From: JAEMQF01 sp963791595
GTDB lineage: Bacteria; Pseudomonadota; Gammaproteobacteria; Burkholderiales; Burkholderiaceae_C
NCBI GenBank assembly: GCA_963791595.1
Contig: CAWBTF010000012.1
Coordinates: forward strand, 372,001-436,000
Length of the DNA: 64,000 bases
Direction of reading: 5' to 3'
Shown here: in pieces, positions 39,133-47,487 of the stretch
Layout: every line of letters begins with the position of its first letter
How positions within the stretch are numbered: the first letter of the stretch is position 1
Translations under genes and position numbers: made by a program
The notes under the pieces: generated by a model
Told to the model about the DNA's origin: nothing
The model's input: only the letters and a program-made list of their open reading frames with translations
Databases searched by the model: none

Positions 39133-41781
39133 ATGTCCACGGCTGCCGTGGCAAACGTTTCCGCGCGGCCTGCCTCGGCGAGCGCGGCGCTGCGAGTCCG
39201 GTTCCGCGACGGCAAGGCGGCGCTGATCGATCAGTTTCGCCGCTCGCGACCCACCGGTACGGCGGCGAGCCGCTTGCTGCGCTCTTTGAGCAAGCACGTC
39301 GATCAGGCTCTGCTCGAGCTCTGGCGCTCCGCGAACATGCCCGACACCGCCGCGCTCGTCGCGGTGGGCGGCTATGGCCGCGGTGAGCTGTTTCCGCACT
39401 CGGATGTCGACGTGTTGCTGTTGCTGCCTGAGGGCAGCGATCTGCCAGCTGCACAACAAGACGCCGGTGGCGAGCCGCGCCAGAACGATGAGCTACGCTC
39501 GGCCATCGAGGGTTTCATCGCGCTGTGCTGGGACACGGGCCTCGAAATCGGCTCGAGCGTACGCAGCGTCGCCGACTGCGTGGCAGAGGCGCAGCGCGAC
39601 GTGACGGTACAGACCGCGCTGCTCGAATCGCGCCACCTGTGCGGTTCGCGGCGCCTGTACCAGCAGTTCGCGCAGGCGAGTGAGCAAGCCATCGACCCGA
39701 AGGCGTTCCTGCAGGCCAAGATGCTGGAGATGCAGCAGCGCCACCACAAGTACGAAGACACGCCGTACGCGCTGGAGCCCAATTGCAAGGAGAGCCCAGG
39801 CGGCCTGCGCGACCTGCAGGTTCTGATCTGGGTGGCGCGCGCCGCTGGCCTGGGCAAGACCTGGAAGGCGCTCGCCGCCAAGGGGCTGATCACTGGATTC
39901 GAAGTCAATCAACTGCAACGCAACGAAGGCGTGTTGCGTCTGATTCGCGCGTGGCTGCACATCGTCGCCGGGCGGCGCGAAGACCGGCTCGTGTTCGACC
40001 TGCAAACCGCCGTCGCCCAGAGTTTCGGCCAGGCGCCGCGGCCAGGCCAGCGCGTCTCGGAGCTGTTGATGCGCCGCTACTATTGGGCGGCCAAAGGCGT
40101 GACCCAGCTCAACCAGATCCTGCTGCTCAACATCGAAGAGCGCATCCTGGGTTCGCAGGACGCGCCGATGCGGCCGATCGGCGCGAAGTTCTTCGAGCGC
40201 GCCGGCATGCTCGAGGTGGCAAGCGACGACCTCTACCACCGCGATCCGCACGCCATTCTCGAAACCTTCCTCACGTATCAGCAGACTCTGGGCATCAACG
40301 GCCTGTCGGCGCGCACGCTGCGCGCCCTGTACAACGCCCGCGACGTGATGGACGCCAGCTTTCGGCGTGACCCCGTGAACCGCGCCAACTTCATGCGAAT
40401 CTTGCGCGAGCCGCGCGGCCAGACGCACGCGTTTCGGCTCATGAACCAGACCAGCGTGCTCGGCCGAACGCTGTGGGTGTTCCGGCGCATCGTCGGGCAG
40501 ATGCAGCACGACCTGTTCCACGTCTACACCGTGGACCAGCACATCCTGATGGTGCTGCGCAACGTGCGGCGCTTTTTCATTCCCGAGCACGCCCACGAAT
40601 ATCCGTTCTGCTCGCAATTGGCGTCGACCTGGGACAAGCCGTACCTGCTGTACATCGCCGCGCTGTTTCACGATGTCGCGAAGGGGCGCGGCGGAGACCA
40701 CTCCGACCTCGGCGCACTGGAGGTGCGGCGCTTTTGCCGCGACCATGATTTGCCGCGAGAAGAAGCACTGCTGCTCGAGTTCCTGGTCAAGTCGCACTTG
40801 ATGATGTCGCACATCGCGCAGAAGGAAGACCTGTCCAACCCCGAGGTCATCGAGTCGTTCGCGGGTGCGGTTCAGACCGAGCGGCGCTTGACCGCGCTCT
40901 ACCTGCTGACGGTGGCAGACATCCGCGGCACCAGCCCGAAGGTCTGGAACGCGTGGAAAGGCAAACTCCTCGAAGACTTGTACCGGCTGGCGCTGCGCGC
41001 CCTGGGCGGTGCCAAGCTCAACCTCGACGCAGAGATCGAGACGCGAAAACAGGACGCGCGCAATTCGCTGAACCTGTACTCGCTGCCTGCCGGCGTGGAA
41101 GTGGCGCTGTGGAAGACCTTGAGCGTGAGCTACTTCGCACGCCACGACGCCGCCGACATCGCCTGGCACGCTCGCGTGCTGTACGAGCATGTGGGGAGCC
41201 ACGTGCCCATCGTGCGCGCGCGCCTGTCGCCGCTGGCCGAAGGCCTGCAGGTGCTGGTCTACGCGCCTGACCAACCCGACCTGTTCGCGCGCATCTGCGG
41301 CTACTTCGACACCGCTGACTACAACATCCTCGACGCCAAGATTCACACCACGAACTCCGGCTATGCGCTCGACACCTTCCAGGTCACCAGCACCGCGGCC
41401 GAGGACCATTACCGCGACATGATCCTGCTGGTGGAGACGCAGCTCGCGCAGGTGCTCGCCGCGCGGGCACCGCTGCCCGAGCCGAGGCGCAGCCGGGTCT
41501 CGAGGCGCGTCAAGTCCTTCCCCGTGACGCCGCGCATCACGCTGCGCCCCGATGAACGCGCCCAGGCCTGGCTGCTCGGCGTCTCGGCGAACGACCGCAC
41601 CGGCTTGCTGTTCGCGATCGCGCGCGTATTGGCGCGCCACCGCGTGAACCTGCAGCTCGCGAAGATCACGACGCTGGGCGAGCGCGTCGAAGACACGTTC
41701 CTGATCGACGGGCCCGAGCTGCAGCACAACCGGCAGCAGATCGCGATTGAAACCGAGTTGCTTGCCGCGCTCGGCGCCTGA
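39133..41781 (+). CDS. glnD: Bifunctional PII uridylyltransferase/uridylyl-removing enzyme
   Basis: Nitrogen sensor that adds or removes UMP on PII proteins depending on glutamine. The 882 residues show the nucleotidyltransferase site GGYGRGELFPHSDVDVLLLL (about residues 79-98), an HD hydrolase domain with FHDVAKGRGGDHS (about residue 512), and two C-terminal ACT domains (about 705-775 and 815-882) that sense glutamine. Length and domain order are normal. It follows map closely, suggesting co-transcription. Confidence 0.97.
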   Translation: MSTAAVANVSARPASASAALRVRFRDGKAALIDQFRRSRPTGTAASRLLRSLSKHVDQALLELWRSANMPDTAALVAVGGYGRGELFPHSDVDVLLLLPEGSDLPAAQQDAGGEPRQNDELRSAIEGFIALCWDTGLEIGSSVRSVADCVAEAQRDVTVQTALLESRHLCGSRRLYQQFAQASEQAIDPKAFLQAKMLEMQQRHHKYEDTPYALEPNCKESPGGLRDLQVLIWVARAAGLGKTWKALAAKGLITGFEVNQLQRNEGVLRLIRAWLHIVAGRREDRLVFDLQTAVAQSFGQAPRPGQRVSELLMRRYYWAAKGVTQLNQILLLNIEERILGSQDAPMRPIGAKFFERAGMLEVASDDLYHRDPHAILETFLTYQQTLGINGLSARTLRALYNARDVMDASFRRDPVNRANFMRILREPRGQTHAFRLMNQTSVLGRTLWVFRRIVGQMQHDLFHVYTVDQHILMVLRNVRRFFIPEHAHEYPFCSQLASTWDKPYLLYIAALFHDVAKGRGGDHSDLGALEVRRFCRDHDLPREEALLLEFLVKSHLMMSHIAQKEDLSNPEVIESFAGAVQTERRLTALYLLTVADIRGTSPKVWNAWKGKLLEDLYRLALRALGGAKLNLDAEIETRKQDARNSLNLYSLPAGVEVALWKTLSVSYFARHDAADIAWHARVLYEHVGSHVPIVRARLSPLAEGLQVLVYAPDQPDLFARICGYFDTADYNILDAKIHTTNSGYALDTFQVTSTAAEDHYRDMILLVETQLAQVLAARAPLPEPRRSRVSRRVKSFPVTPRITLRPDERAQAWLLGVSANDRTGLLFAIARVLARHRVNLQLAKITTLGERVEDTFLIDGPELQHNRQQIAIETELLAALGA

Positions 41782-41796
41782 GTGGGCCGGGTTCCG

Positions 41797-42885
41797 ATGC
41801 CGCTGAGCCGCACTGCTGCCACCGATGCTCTTGTGCGCCTGGGCGAGTTCGACGCCCTGATCGACGCTCGTTCGGAAAGCGAGTTCGCCGAAGATCACAT
41901 GCCGGGCGCCGTGAACTGGCCGAGCTTGAACGACGCCCAGCGGCGCGACGTGGGCACGCAATACAAGCAGGAGTCACCGTTCGAGGCGAAGAAGCGCGGC
42001 GCGGCGCTGGTGGCGCGCAACATCGCGGCGCACATCGAACGCGAGACGTCGGCCTTGCCCAAGGGCTGGCGCCCGCTCGTCTATTGCTGGCGCGGCGGCC
42101 AGCGCAGCGGTGCGCTCGCCACCGTGCTCAGCCAGATCGGCTGGCAGGTGGAACTGCTGGACGGCGGCTATCGCGAATACCGGCGAGCCGTCGTCGCTGA
42201 ACTGGAAGCGCTGCCGCGGACCTTTGACCTGCGCGTGGTGTGCGGCACCACCGGTTCGGGAAAGAGTCAGCTGTTGCAGGTTCTGAGGAAATGCGGCGAG
42301 CAGGTGCTCGACCTCGAGGCCTTGGCCAACCACCGCGGGTCGGTGCTCGGTCTCGCTCCCGGGCAGCACCAACCCGGGCAAAAGATGTTCGAGTCCTTGT
42401 TGTGGCACGAACTGCGCTGCTTCGATTCGAAGCGCCGCGTCTGGGTCGAGAGCGAGAGCCGCAAAGTCGGCGACTTGCAGGTGCCGCCGTCGCTGGTGCA
42501 GCACATGCGCGCTGCGCCGTGCGTGAACCTGCAGCTCGCGCTCGACGCACGCGTCGCCCTGCTGCTGGGCGAATACCGCCATTTCGTCGACGACATCGGT
42601 GCATTCTGTGAGCGGCTCGACGCGCTGCGCACGCTGCGCGGCCACGAGGTCGTGAACGCCTGGCAGTTGGCGGCCCGCGGCGGCCGCGTCGACACCGTCG
42701 TGCGCGAGCTGCTGGTCACGCACTACGACCCGGTGTATCTGCAATCGATGCGGCGAAATTTCCCGGGGTTCTCGACGCCGCTGTTGAGCGTGGAGTGGGA
42801 TGGTAGCGAACAGGGACTGCTCAACAGCGCGCAAGCCTTGGCAGGCAGTCCCTCACCACTCACCCCATGTGCAGACCACCGTTGA
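41797..42885 (+). CDS. mnmH: tRNA 2-selenouridine synthase (SelU/MnmH)
   Basis: Replaces sulfur with selenium, through a geranylated intermediate, at the wobble uridine of certain tRNAs. A rhodanese domain (residues 1-125, catalytic Cys in PLVYCWRGGQRSG at about 97) is followed by a P-loop domain (CGTTGSGKSQLL, about residue 149). ATG 41797 gives 362 residues; GTG 41782, one base after glnD, would add five. The selenophosphate synthase gene selD is not in the window. The 3' end overlaps phaB, on the opposite strand, by 26 bases. Confidence 0.92.
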   Translation: MPLSRTAATDALVRLGEFDALIDARSESEFAEDHMPGAVNWPSLNDAQRRDVGTQYKQESPFEAKKRGAALVARNIAAHIERETSALPKGWRPLVYCWRGGQRSGALATVLSQIGWQVELLDGGYREYRRAVVAELEALPRTFDLRVVCGTTGSGKSQLLQVLRKCGEQVLDLEALANHRGSVLGLAPGQHQPGQKMFESLLWHELRCFDSKRRVWVESESRKVGDLQVPPSLVQHMRAAPCVNLQLALDARVALLLGEYRHFVDDIGAFCERLDALRTLRGHEVVNAWQLAARGGRVDTVVRELLVTHYDPVYLQSMRRNFPGFSTPLLSVEWDGSEQGLLNSAQALAGSPSPLTPCADHR

Positions 42886-43597
42886 CGGAGAAGTCGGCGC
42901 CGGTCGCAAAGCCCGATTCGTCGGACGCCACCCACGACACGATCGACGCGATGTCCTGCGGCGTGCCCAGGCGCTTTACCGGAATGCCGGAAACGATCTT
43001 GTCGAGCACGTCCTGGCGAATCGACTTCACCATGTCGGTGGCGATGTAGCCCGGGCTCACGGTATTGACCGTCACGCCCTTGTTCGCGACTTCCTGCGCC
43101 AGCGCCATCGTGAAGCCGTGCATGCCGGCTTTGGCGGCGGAGTAGTTGGTCTGGCCGAACTGGCCCTTTTCGCCGTTCACCGAGCTGATGTTGATGATGC
43201 GGCCCCAGCCGTTTTCCATCATGCCCTCAATGACCTGCTTGGTCACGTTGAACAGGCTCGTCAGGTTGGTGTCGATCACCGCATGCCAGTCGGCCGGCGA
43301 CATCTTGCGAAACATGCCGTCGCGCGTGATGCCGGCGTTGTTGACGAGCACCAGCGCGTTGCCGTGCTCGGCGCGCACCTTCTCGAACGCCGCGACGGTG
43401 GAGTCCCAGTCGCTGACGTTGCCCACCGACGCGTAGAAGGTGTAGCCCAGCGCCTTCTGTTCGCCGAGCCACTTGGCATGGTCGCGGCTCGGGCCGCAGC
43501 CGGCAATGACTTTGAAACCGTCTTGGTGCAGGCGCTGGCACAACGCCGTGCCGATGCCGCCCATTCCACCCGTCACGTATGCAATCTTCTGCGTCAT
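42860..43597 (-). CDS. phaB: Acetoacetyl-CoA reductase
   Basis: NADPH-dependent short-chain reductase making (R)-3-hydroxybutyryl-CoA for PHB. The 245 residues have TGGMGGIGTALC (cofactor motif), LVNNAGITRDGMF, the catalytic Ser in INISSVNGEKGQFGQ, the YSAAK motif, and the ending GADFSVNGGLHMG typical of PhaB. A clear AGGAGA ribosome site precedes ATG 43597. It lies 28 bases after phaC; the usual phaA between them is missing. Confidence 0.95.
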   Translation of the reverse strand: MTQKIAYVTGGMGGIGTALCQRLHQDGFKVIAGCGPSRDHAKWLGEQKALGYTFYASVGNVSDWDSTVAAFEKVRAEHGNALVLVNNAGITRDGMFRKMSPADWHAVIDTNLTSLFNVTKQVIEGMMENGWGRIINISSVNGEKGQFGQTNYSAAKAGMHGFTMALAQEVANKGVTVNTVSPGYIATDMVKSIRQDVLDKIVSGIPVKRLGTPQDIASIVSWVASDESGFATGADFSVNGGLHMG

Positions 43598-43625
43598 TCG
43601 TCTCTCCTATTGATGAGCGTTGGCT

Positions 43626-45269
43626 TTACGCCTTCTGTTTCACATAGCGCCCCGGCGCCAACTCGGTCGACTTGTACTTTCGGTTCCCGGGCGTCTTGGG
43701 CGCCGGCACCTTGCGGCCAGCGTGTCCATGCAACCATTGTGCCCAGTCGGGCCACCAGCTTCCTGACGATTCGCAAGCCGTCGCCAGCCAGCGCTTCGAG
43801 TCGGGCGGCAGGTTCTCGTTAGCGCCGATCCAGTGGCAACGTTTGCCCTTGGCCGGTGGGTTGATCACCCCGGCAATGTGGCCTGACGCGCCCAGCACGA
43901 AACGGATCTTGCCGCTCAGCACCTGGGTACTCCGGTAGGCCGCGTCCCACGGAACGATGTGGTCTTCGCGCGAGGCGTAGACATAGGTCGGCAGCTTGAT
44001 CGAGCGCAGGTCGACTTTTTCCCCGCACACCTGCAGCGCGCCGGGCTGGATCAGCTTGTTTTCGAGGTAGGTGTTGCGCAGGTACCAGCAGAACATCGGA
44101 CCGGGAAGGTTCGTGCTGTCGGAATTCCAGTACAACAAGTCGAACGGCGGGGGCTTGTCGCCTTTCAGGTAGTTGCCGACGACGTAGTTCCACACCAGGT
44201 CGTTGGGGCGCAGGAAGCTGAACGTCGTGGCCAGCTCCTGGCCCTTGAGCAGGCTGCCGCCGCCCGGGCTGTCCGGGCCGAGCGTGAGCTCGCGCGCTTG
44301 CACCATCGCTTCGTCGATGAAGACGTCGAGCACGCCGGTGTCGGTGAAGTCAAGCAGGGTCGTCAGCAGCGTCACGCTCGCCACCGGGCGCTGCCCGCGC
44401 GCCGCGAGCACCGCGAGTGCGGTGCTGAGAATCGTGCCGCCGACGCAGAAGCCCAGTGCGTTGATCTTGTCGCTGCCGCTGATTTCCTGCACGCGCTCGA
44501 TCGCGCAGATCGCCGCGTTTTCGATGTAGTCGTCCCAGGTCAGCGTCGCCAAGCTGGGATCGGGGTTGCGCCAGCTGACCACGAACAGGCGATGCCCCTG
44601 CTCGACGGTATAGCGGATGACGGAGTTCTCGGGCTGCAGGTCCAGGATGTAGTACTTGTTGATGCACGGCGGCACGAACAGCATCGGCCGCTCGTACACC
44701 TGCGGCGTCAACGGCAGGTACTCAATGAGTTGGAACAGGTCGTTCTCGAACACCACGCTGCCGGGGCTGGTGGCGACATTCACGCCGATCTGGAATGCAC
44801 TCTCATCGGTCTGCGACATGTGGCCCTGGCGCATGTCGTCGAGCAGTTGCTGCAAGCCCTTGGCGATGCTTTCGCCCTGGGTCTCGAGGGCCCTGCGCTG
44901 CGCTTCCGGGTTCAGCGCGAGGTAGTTGCTCGGCGCCGCCGCGTCAACCCACTGCTGGACCGCGAAGCGCAGCTTCTGGCGCGCCTTCGGGTCGCCTTCG
45001 GCGCTGTCGGCCATGGCCATCAGGGTGCGGGCGTTCAGCAGGTACATCTGCGCCGTGTAGGCGCTGAAGGGCTGCGCGGACCAGTCGCTGGCGGAAAAAC
45101 GCCGGTCGTCGATCTTCGCCGGCGGTGCCCCAGCCGGATCGGCGGGGCCGGCCTGCAGGGCTTGAAGCGCCTGGTTCCACAGATTCGTGGCTTCTTCGAG
45201 GTAGCGACCTTGCAGCTCTGCCAAGGCCGGCTGCGGAAGGGTCAGCGGGAATGCGGTTGGGTGATTCAT
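43626..45269 (-). CDS. phaC: Class I poly(3-hydroxyalkanoate) synthase
   Basis: Polymerises (R)-3-hydroxyacyl-CoA into storage polymer on granules. ATG 45269 (MNHPTAFPLTLPQPALAEL) gives 547 residues; the frame is open further upstream, but that part is antisense-type sequence of pgeF. The nucleophile is Cys275 in the box GFCVGG, with Asp436 in SREDHIVPW and His464 in GASGHIAGVINP. Single-chain size and the C-terminal WWPDWAQWL region fit class I. The 82-base gap to pgeF holds a 5-base GCGGG/CCCGC hairpin and no clear promoter. Confidence 0.95.
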   Translation of the reverse strand: MNHPTAFPLTLPQPALAELQGRYLEEATNLWNQALQALQAGPADPAGAPPAKIDDRRFSASDWSAQPFSAYTAQMYLLNARTLMAMADSAEGDPKARQKLRFAVQQWVDAAAPSNYLALNPEAQRRALETQGESIAKGLQQLLDDMRQGHMSQTDESAFQIGVNVATSPGSVVFENDLFQLIEYLPLTPQVYERPMLFVPPCINKYYILDLQPENSVIRYTVEQGHRLFVVSWRNPDPSLATLTWDDYIENAAICAIERVQEISGSDKINALGFCVGGTILSTALAVLAARGQRPVASVTLLTTLLDFTDTGVLDVFIDEAMVQARELTLGPDSPGGGSLLKGQELATTFSFLRPNDLVWNYVVGNYLKGDKPPPFDLLYWNSDSTNLPGPMFCWYLRNTYLENKLIQPGALQVCGEKVDLRSIKLPTYVYASREDHIVPWDAAYRSTQVLSGKIRFVLGASGHIAGVINPPAKGKRCHWIGANENLPPDSKRWLATACESSGSWWPDWAQWLHGHAGRKVPAPKTPGNRKYKSTELAPGRYVKQKA

Positions 45270-45351
45270 CGGCGACCCTGCGGTCAGTGGATCCGTTGCG
45301 ACATTTTCAAACGGTGCAAGTTTCGAGCCTAGCGGGCTTACCCGCCAGGCC

Positions 45352-46185
45352 TCAGCGCTCGATCCAGATCGCCGCGGCCATGCGGCCGGTCTCCCGATCT
45401 CGCCGGTAGGAGAAGAAGCGGTCCGCGCCTTCGGCGGTGCACCACTGCCCGCCGTGAATCGCGGTGACACCGGACGCGCGAAGGCGGGTGCGCGCGAGGG
45501 ATGGCAAATCGGCGAGCCACTTGCCGTTGCCGCGCGGCTCGAAACCAGGCGTGGCGTCCGCACCTCCATCGCCCGCGGGCGCGCTGCCGAACGCGTGCAG
45601 GACGTCGACGCCGACTTCAAAGCGGCGCGGGCCGATGCACGCACCCAGCCAGCATTGCACCTGCGCGCTTTCGCAGTGCGCGGCTGCGCAGACCTGGGCG
45701 AGCGTCGCCTCGAGGACTCCGGCCGCGAGCCCGCGCCACCCTGCGTGCGCGGCGCCGACCGCGCGCGCGCCCGGTGCCGCGAACAGCACCGGCAGGCAAT
45801 CGGCGACGAGGACCGTGCAGGCGATCCCGGCTGCAGTGGTGACGCTGGCATCCGCCTCGCGTGGTGCCGCAGGATCTTGGAGATCGGCGCGCGTCAAGCG
45901 CAACACGCGCGTCCCATGGACTTGGCGCAGGAACAGCGGCGTCGCGTCCAGCGCGGCGCCGAAGCGACCCCGGTTGCGGTCGACTGCCGCCGGATCATCG
46001 CCGACGTGCAAGCCCAGATTCATGCTTTGAAACGGCGCGGCGCTCGCACCGCCGGCACGCGTCGTCATCAGCGCGCCGACGCCGGGGGCGTTCCAGCTCG
46101 GAACCAACCAATCGGGATGCACGCTCACCGGTTCGCTTTCGCGCATCGCGCCGAGGAAAGTCAACAGAATCGAGCGGCGCCTCAT
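45352..46185 (-). CDS. pgeF: Polyphenol oxidase/purine-nucleoside-handling family (laccase domain, YfiH/PgeF)
   Basis: Member of the multicopper-oxidase-like DUF152 family, shown in some bacteria to edit peptidoglycan precursors or to act on purine nucleosides. The 277 residues include MTTRAGGASAAPFQSMNLG, VHGTRVL, VADCLPVLFAAPGARAVGAAHAGWRGL and CIGPRRFEVG, where the conserved His and Cys bind zinc. ATG 46185 overlaps the maiA stop by 4 bases; ATG 46146 is an alternative start. pgeF next to phaC is a common Burkholderiales arrangement. Confidence 0.88.
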   Translation of the reverse strand: MRRRSILLTFLGAMRESEPVSVHPDWLVPSWNAPGVGALMTTRAGGASAAPFQSMNLGLHVGDDPAAVDRNRGRFGAALDATPLFLRQVHGTRVLRLTRADLQDPAAPREADASVTTAAGIACTVLVADCLPVLFAAPGARAVGAAHAGWRGLAAGVLEATLAQVCAAAHCESAQVQCWLGACIGPRRFEVGVDVLHAFGSAPAGDGGADATPGFEPRGNGKWLADLPSLARTRLRASGVTAIHGGQWCTAEGADRFFSYRRDRETGRMAAAIWIER

Positions 46186-46820
46186 GCGGCGTCAGGGCAA
46201 GCCGACGGCTGGGTTTTCGAGAACGCGTCCAGCGCCATGCAGGCGTCGAAGATTCGGATCACCGTCGGCAGGTTGTCGAGCCGGCAATTGAAGCGCTGGG
46301 CGTTATGAATCTGCGGCACCAGGGTGCAGTCGGCCAAGCCCGGCGAGTCGCCGTGACAGAAGCGCCCCGTGGCCGGATGGACGGCGAGCTGCCGCTCCAC
46401 CACGTCCAGACCCGACTCGACCCAGTGCCGGTACCAGCGGTTCTTGTCGTCCTCGCTGAGCTTGAGGTCGTGCACCAGATAGCGCAGCACACGCAGATTG
46501 TTCAGCGGGTGGATTTCGCAGGCGATGTCGTAGGCCAGGGCGCGCACCCTGGCGCGGCCCAGCGCATCGGCGGGCAGCAACGCCGGCGTCGGGTGCGTCT
46601 CCTCGAGGTACTCGATGATCGCGAGCGACTGCGTCAAGCGCTTGTCGCCGTCTTCGAGCATGGGCACGAGGCGTGCCGCGTTGAGTTCGCTGAAGCTCGG
46701 CGTGAGGTGCTCGTTCTTCGCCAGATGCACCGCCGCGTAGTCGTAGGCGATGCCCTTCAGCGCGAGCGCGATTCGCACCCGGTACGAGGCCGAGGAGCGG
46801 AAGTAGTTGTAGAGCTGCAT
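46182..46820 (-). CDS. maiA: Maleylacetoacetate isomerase (zeta-class glutathione transferase)
   Basis: Isomerises maleylacetoacetate to fumarylacetoacetate with glutathione in tyrosine or gentisate breakdown. ATG 46820 (MQLYNYFRSSASYRVRIAL) gives 212 residues. The zeta-class motif SSASYRVRIALALKG and the C-terminal domain signature GDSPGLADCTLVPQIHNAQR are present. No other gene of aromatic degradation lies nearby. The end overlaps pgeF by 4 bases. Confidence 0.9.
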   Translation of the reverse strand: MQLYNYFRSSASYRVRIALALKGIAYDYAAVHLAKNEHLTPSFSELNAARLVPMLEDGDKRLTQSLAIIEYLEETHPTPALLPADALGRARVRALAYDIACEIHPLNNLRVLRYLVHDLKLSEDDKNRWYRHWVESGLDVVERQLAVHPATGRFCHGDSPGLADCTLVPQIHNAQRFNCRLDNLPTVIRIFDACMALDAFSKTQPSACPDAA

Positions 46821-46880
46821 GCAGGGTCCCCCTTTCATCGGCAGGCATCATGCCACGCGGCCCGCGCTACACTGATTTGC

Positions 46881-47426
46881 ATGTTCACGCCGCGCAGCAT
46901 TCGACACTGCAAGACCTGCGCGGGCGCGGTGCGCTACGAGATTCCCGCCGACGACAACCGCGAACGCGCGGTGTGCACGGTGTGCCGTGCCATCCACTAC
47001 GAAAACCCGATCAATGTGGTGGGCACGGTGCCCGTCTGGCAGGACCAGGTGCTGCTGTGCCGCCGCAACATCGAGCCCCGGCATGGATTCTGGACCCTGC
47101 CCGCAGGCTTTCTCGAACTCGGTGAGAGCACCTCGGAGGGGGCGATTCGCGAGACCGTCGAAGAGGCCGGTGCGCGCATCGAGCTCGAGGGGCTGCTGAC
47201 GCTGCTCAATGTGGTGCGGGTCGGCCAGCTGCACCTCTACTACCGGGCGCGGCTGTGCGACACCGAGTTCGCGCCGGGGCCTGAGACGATCGAGGCGCGC
47301 TTGTTCACGGAGGACCAGATCCCGTGGCAGGAACTCGCGTTTCGCACGGTTCGCGAAACTTTGCAGCGCTACTTCGACGACCGTCGCCGCGGCCACTTCG
47401 GCGTGCACTGCGCCGACATCGGCTGA
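46881..47426 (+). CDS. NUDIX hydrolase with N-terminal zinc-ribbon
   Basis: The 181-residue protein (MFTPRSIRHCKTCAGAV) has a small zinc ribbon (CKTCAG and CTVCRAIHYENP) followed by a full NUDIX box: GFLELGESTSEGAIRETVEE, then AGA. The layout resembles NudC/ADP-ribose-pyrophosphatase-like family members; the nucleotide substrate is unknown. The frame is open far upstream, but that part is antisense to pgeF and maiA. No ribosome site precedes ATG 46881; TACACT ends 7 bases before it, so the mRNA may be leaderless. Confidence 0.87.
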   Translation: MFTPRSIRHCKTCAGAVRYEIPADDNRERAVCTVCRAIHYENPINVVGTVPVWQDQVLLCRRNIEPRHGFWTLPAGFLELGESTSEGAIRETVEEAGARIELEGLLTLLNVVRVGQLHLYYRARLCDTEFAPGPETIEARLFTEDQIPWQELAFRTVRETLQRYFDDRRRGHFGVHCADIG

Positions 47427-47443
47427 CGCGGCGCTTCGACCGC

Positions 47444-47469
47444 GGGCGCAGCGCTCGAGCGCGCCGCCC
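47444..47469. terminator. Symmetric hairpin between convergent NUDIX and lapD-like genes
   Basis: GGGCG-CA-GCGC-TCGA-GCGC-GC-CGCCC forms a two-part stem with one 2-by-2 mismatch and lies in the 61-base space where two genes converge. It is readable from both strands. There is no T-run on either side, so its terminator strength is uncertain. Confidence 0.5.
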
Positions 47470-47487
47470 AAGCGCGGTGAGGCCGGG

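Noticed and set aside
45861..46880. Long upstream extension of the NUDIX reading frame
   Set aside because: The extra ~340 residues are antisense to pgeF and maiA and low in complexity; the zinc-ribbon start at 46881 is the natural N-terminus.
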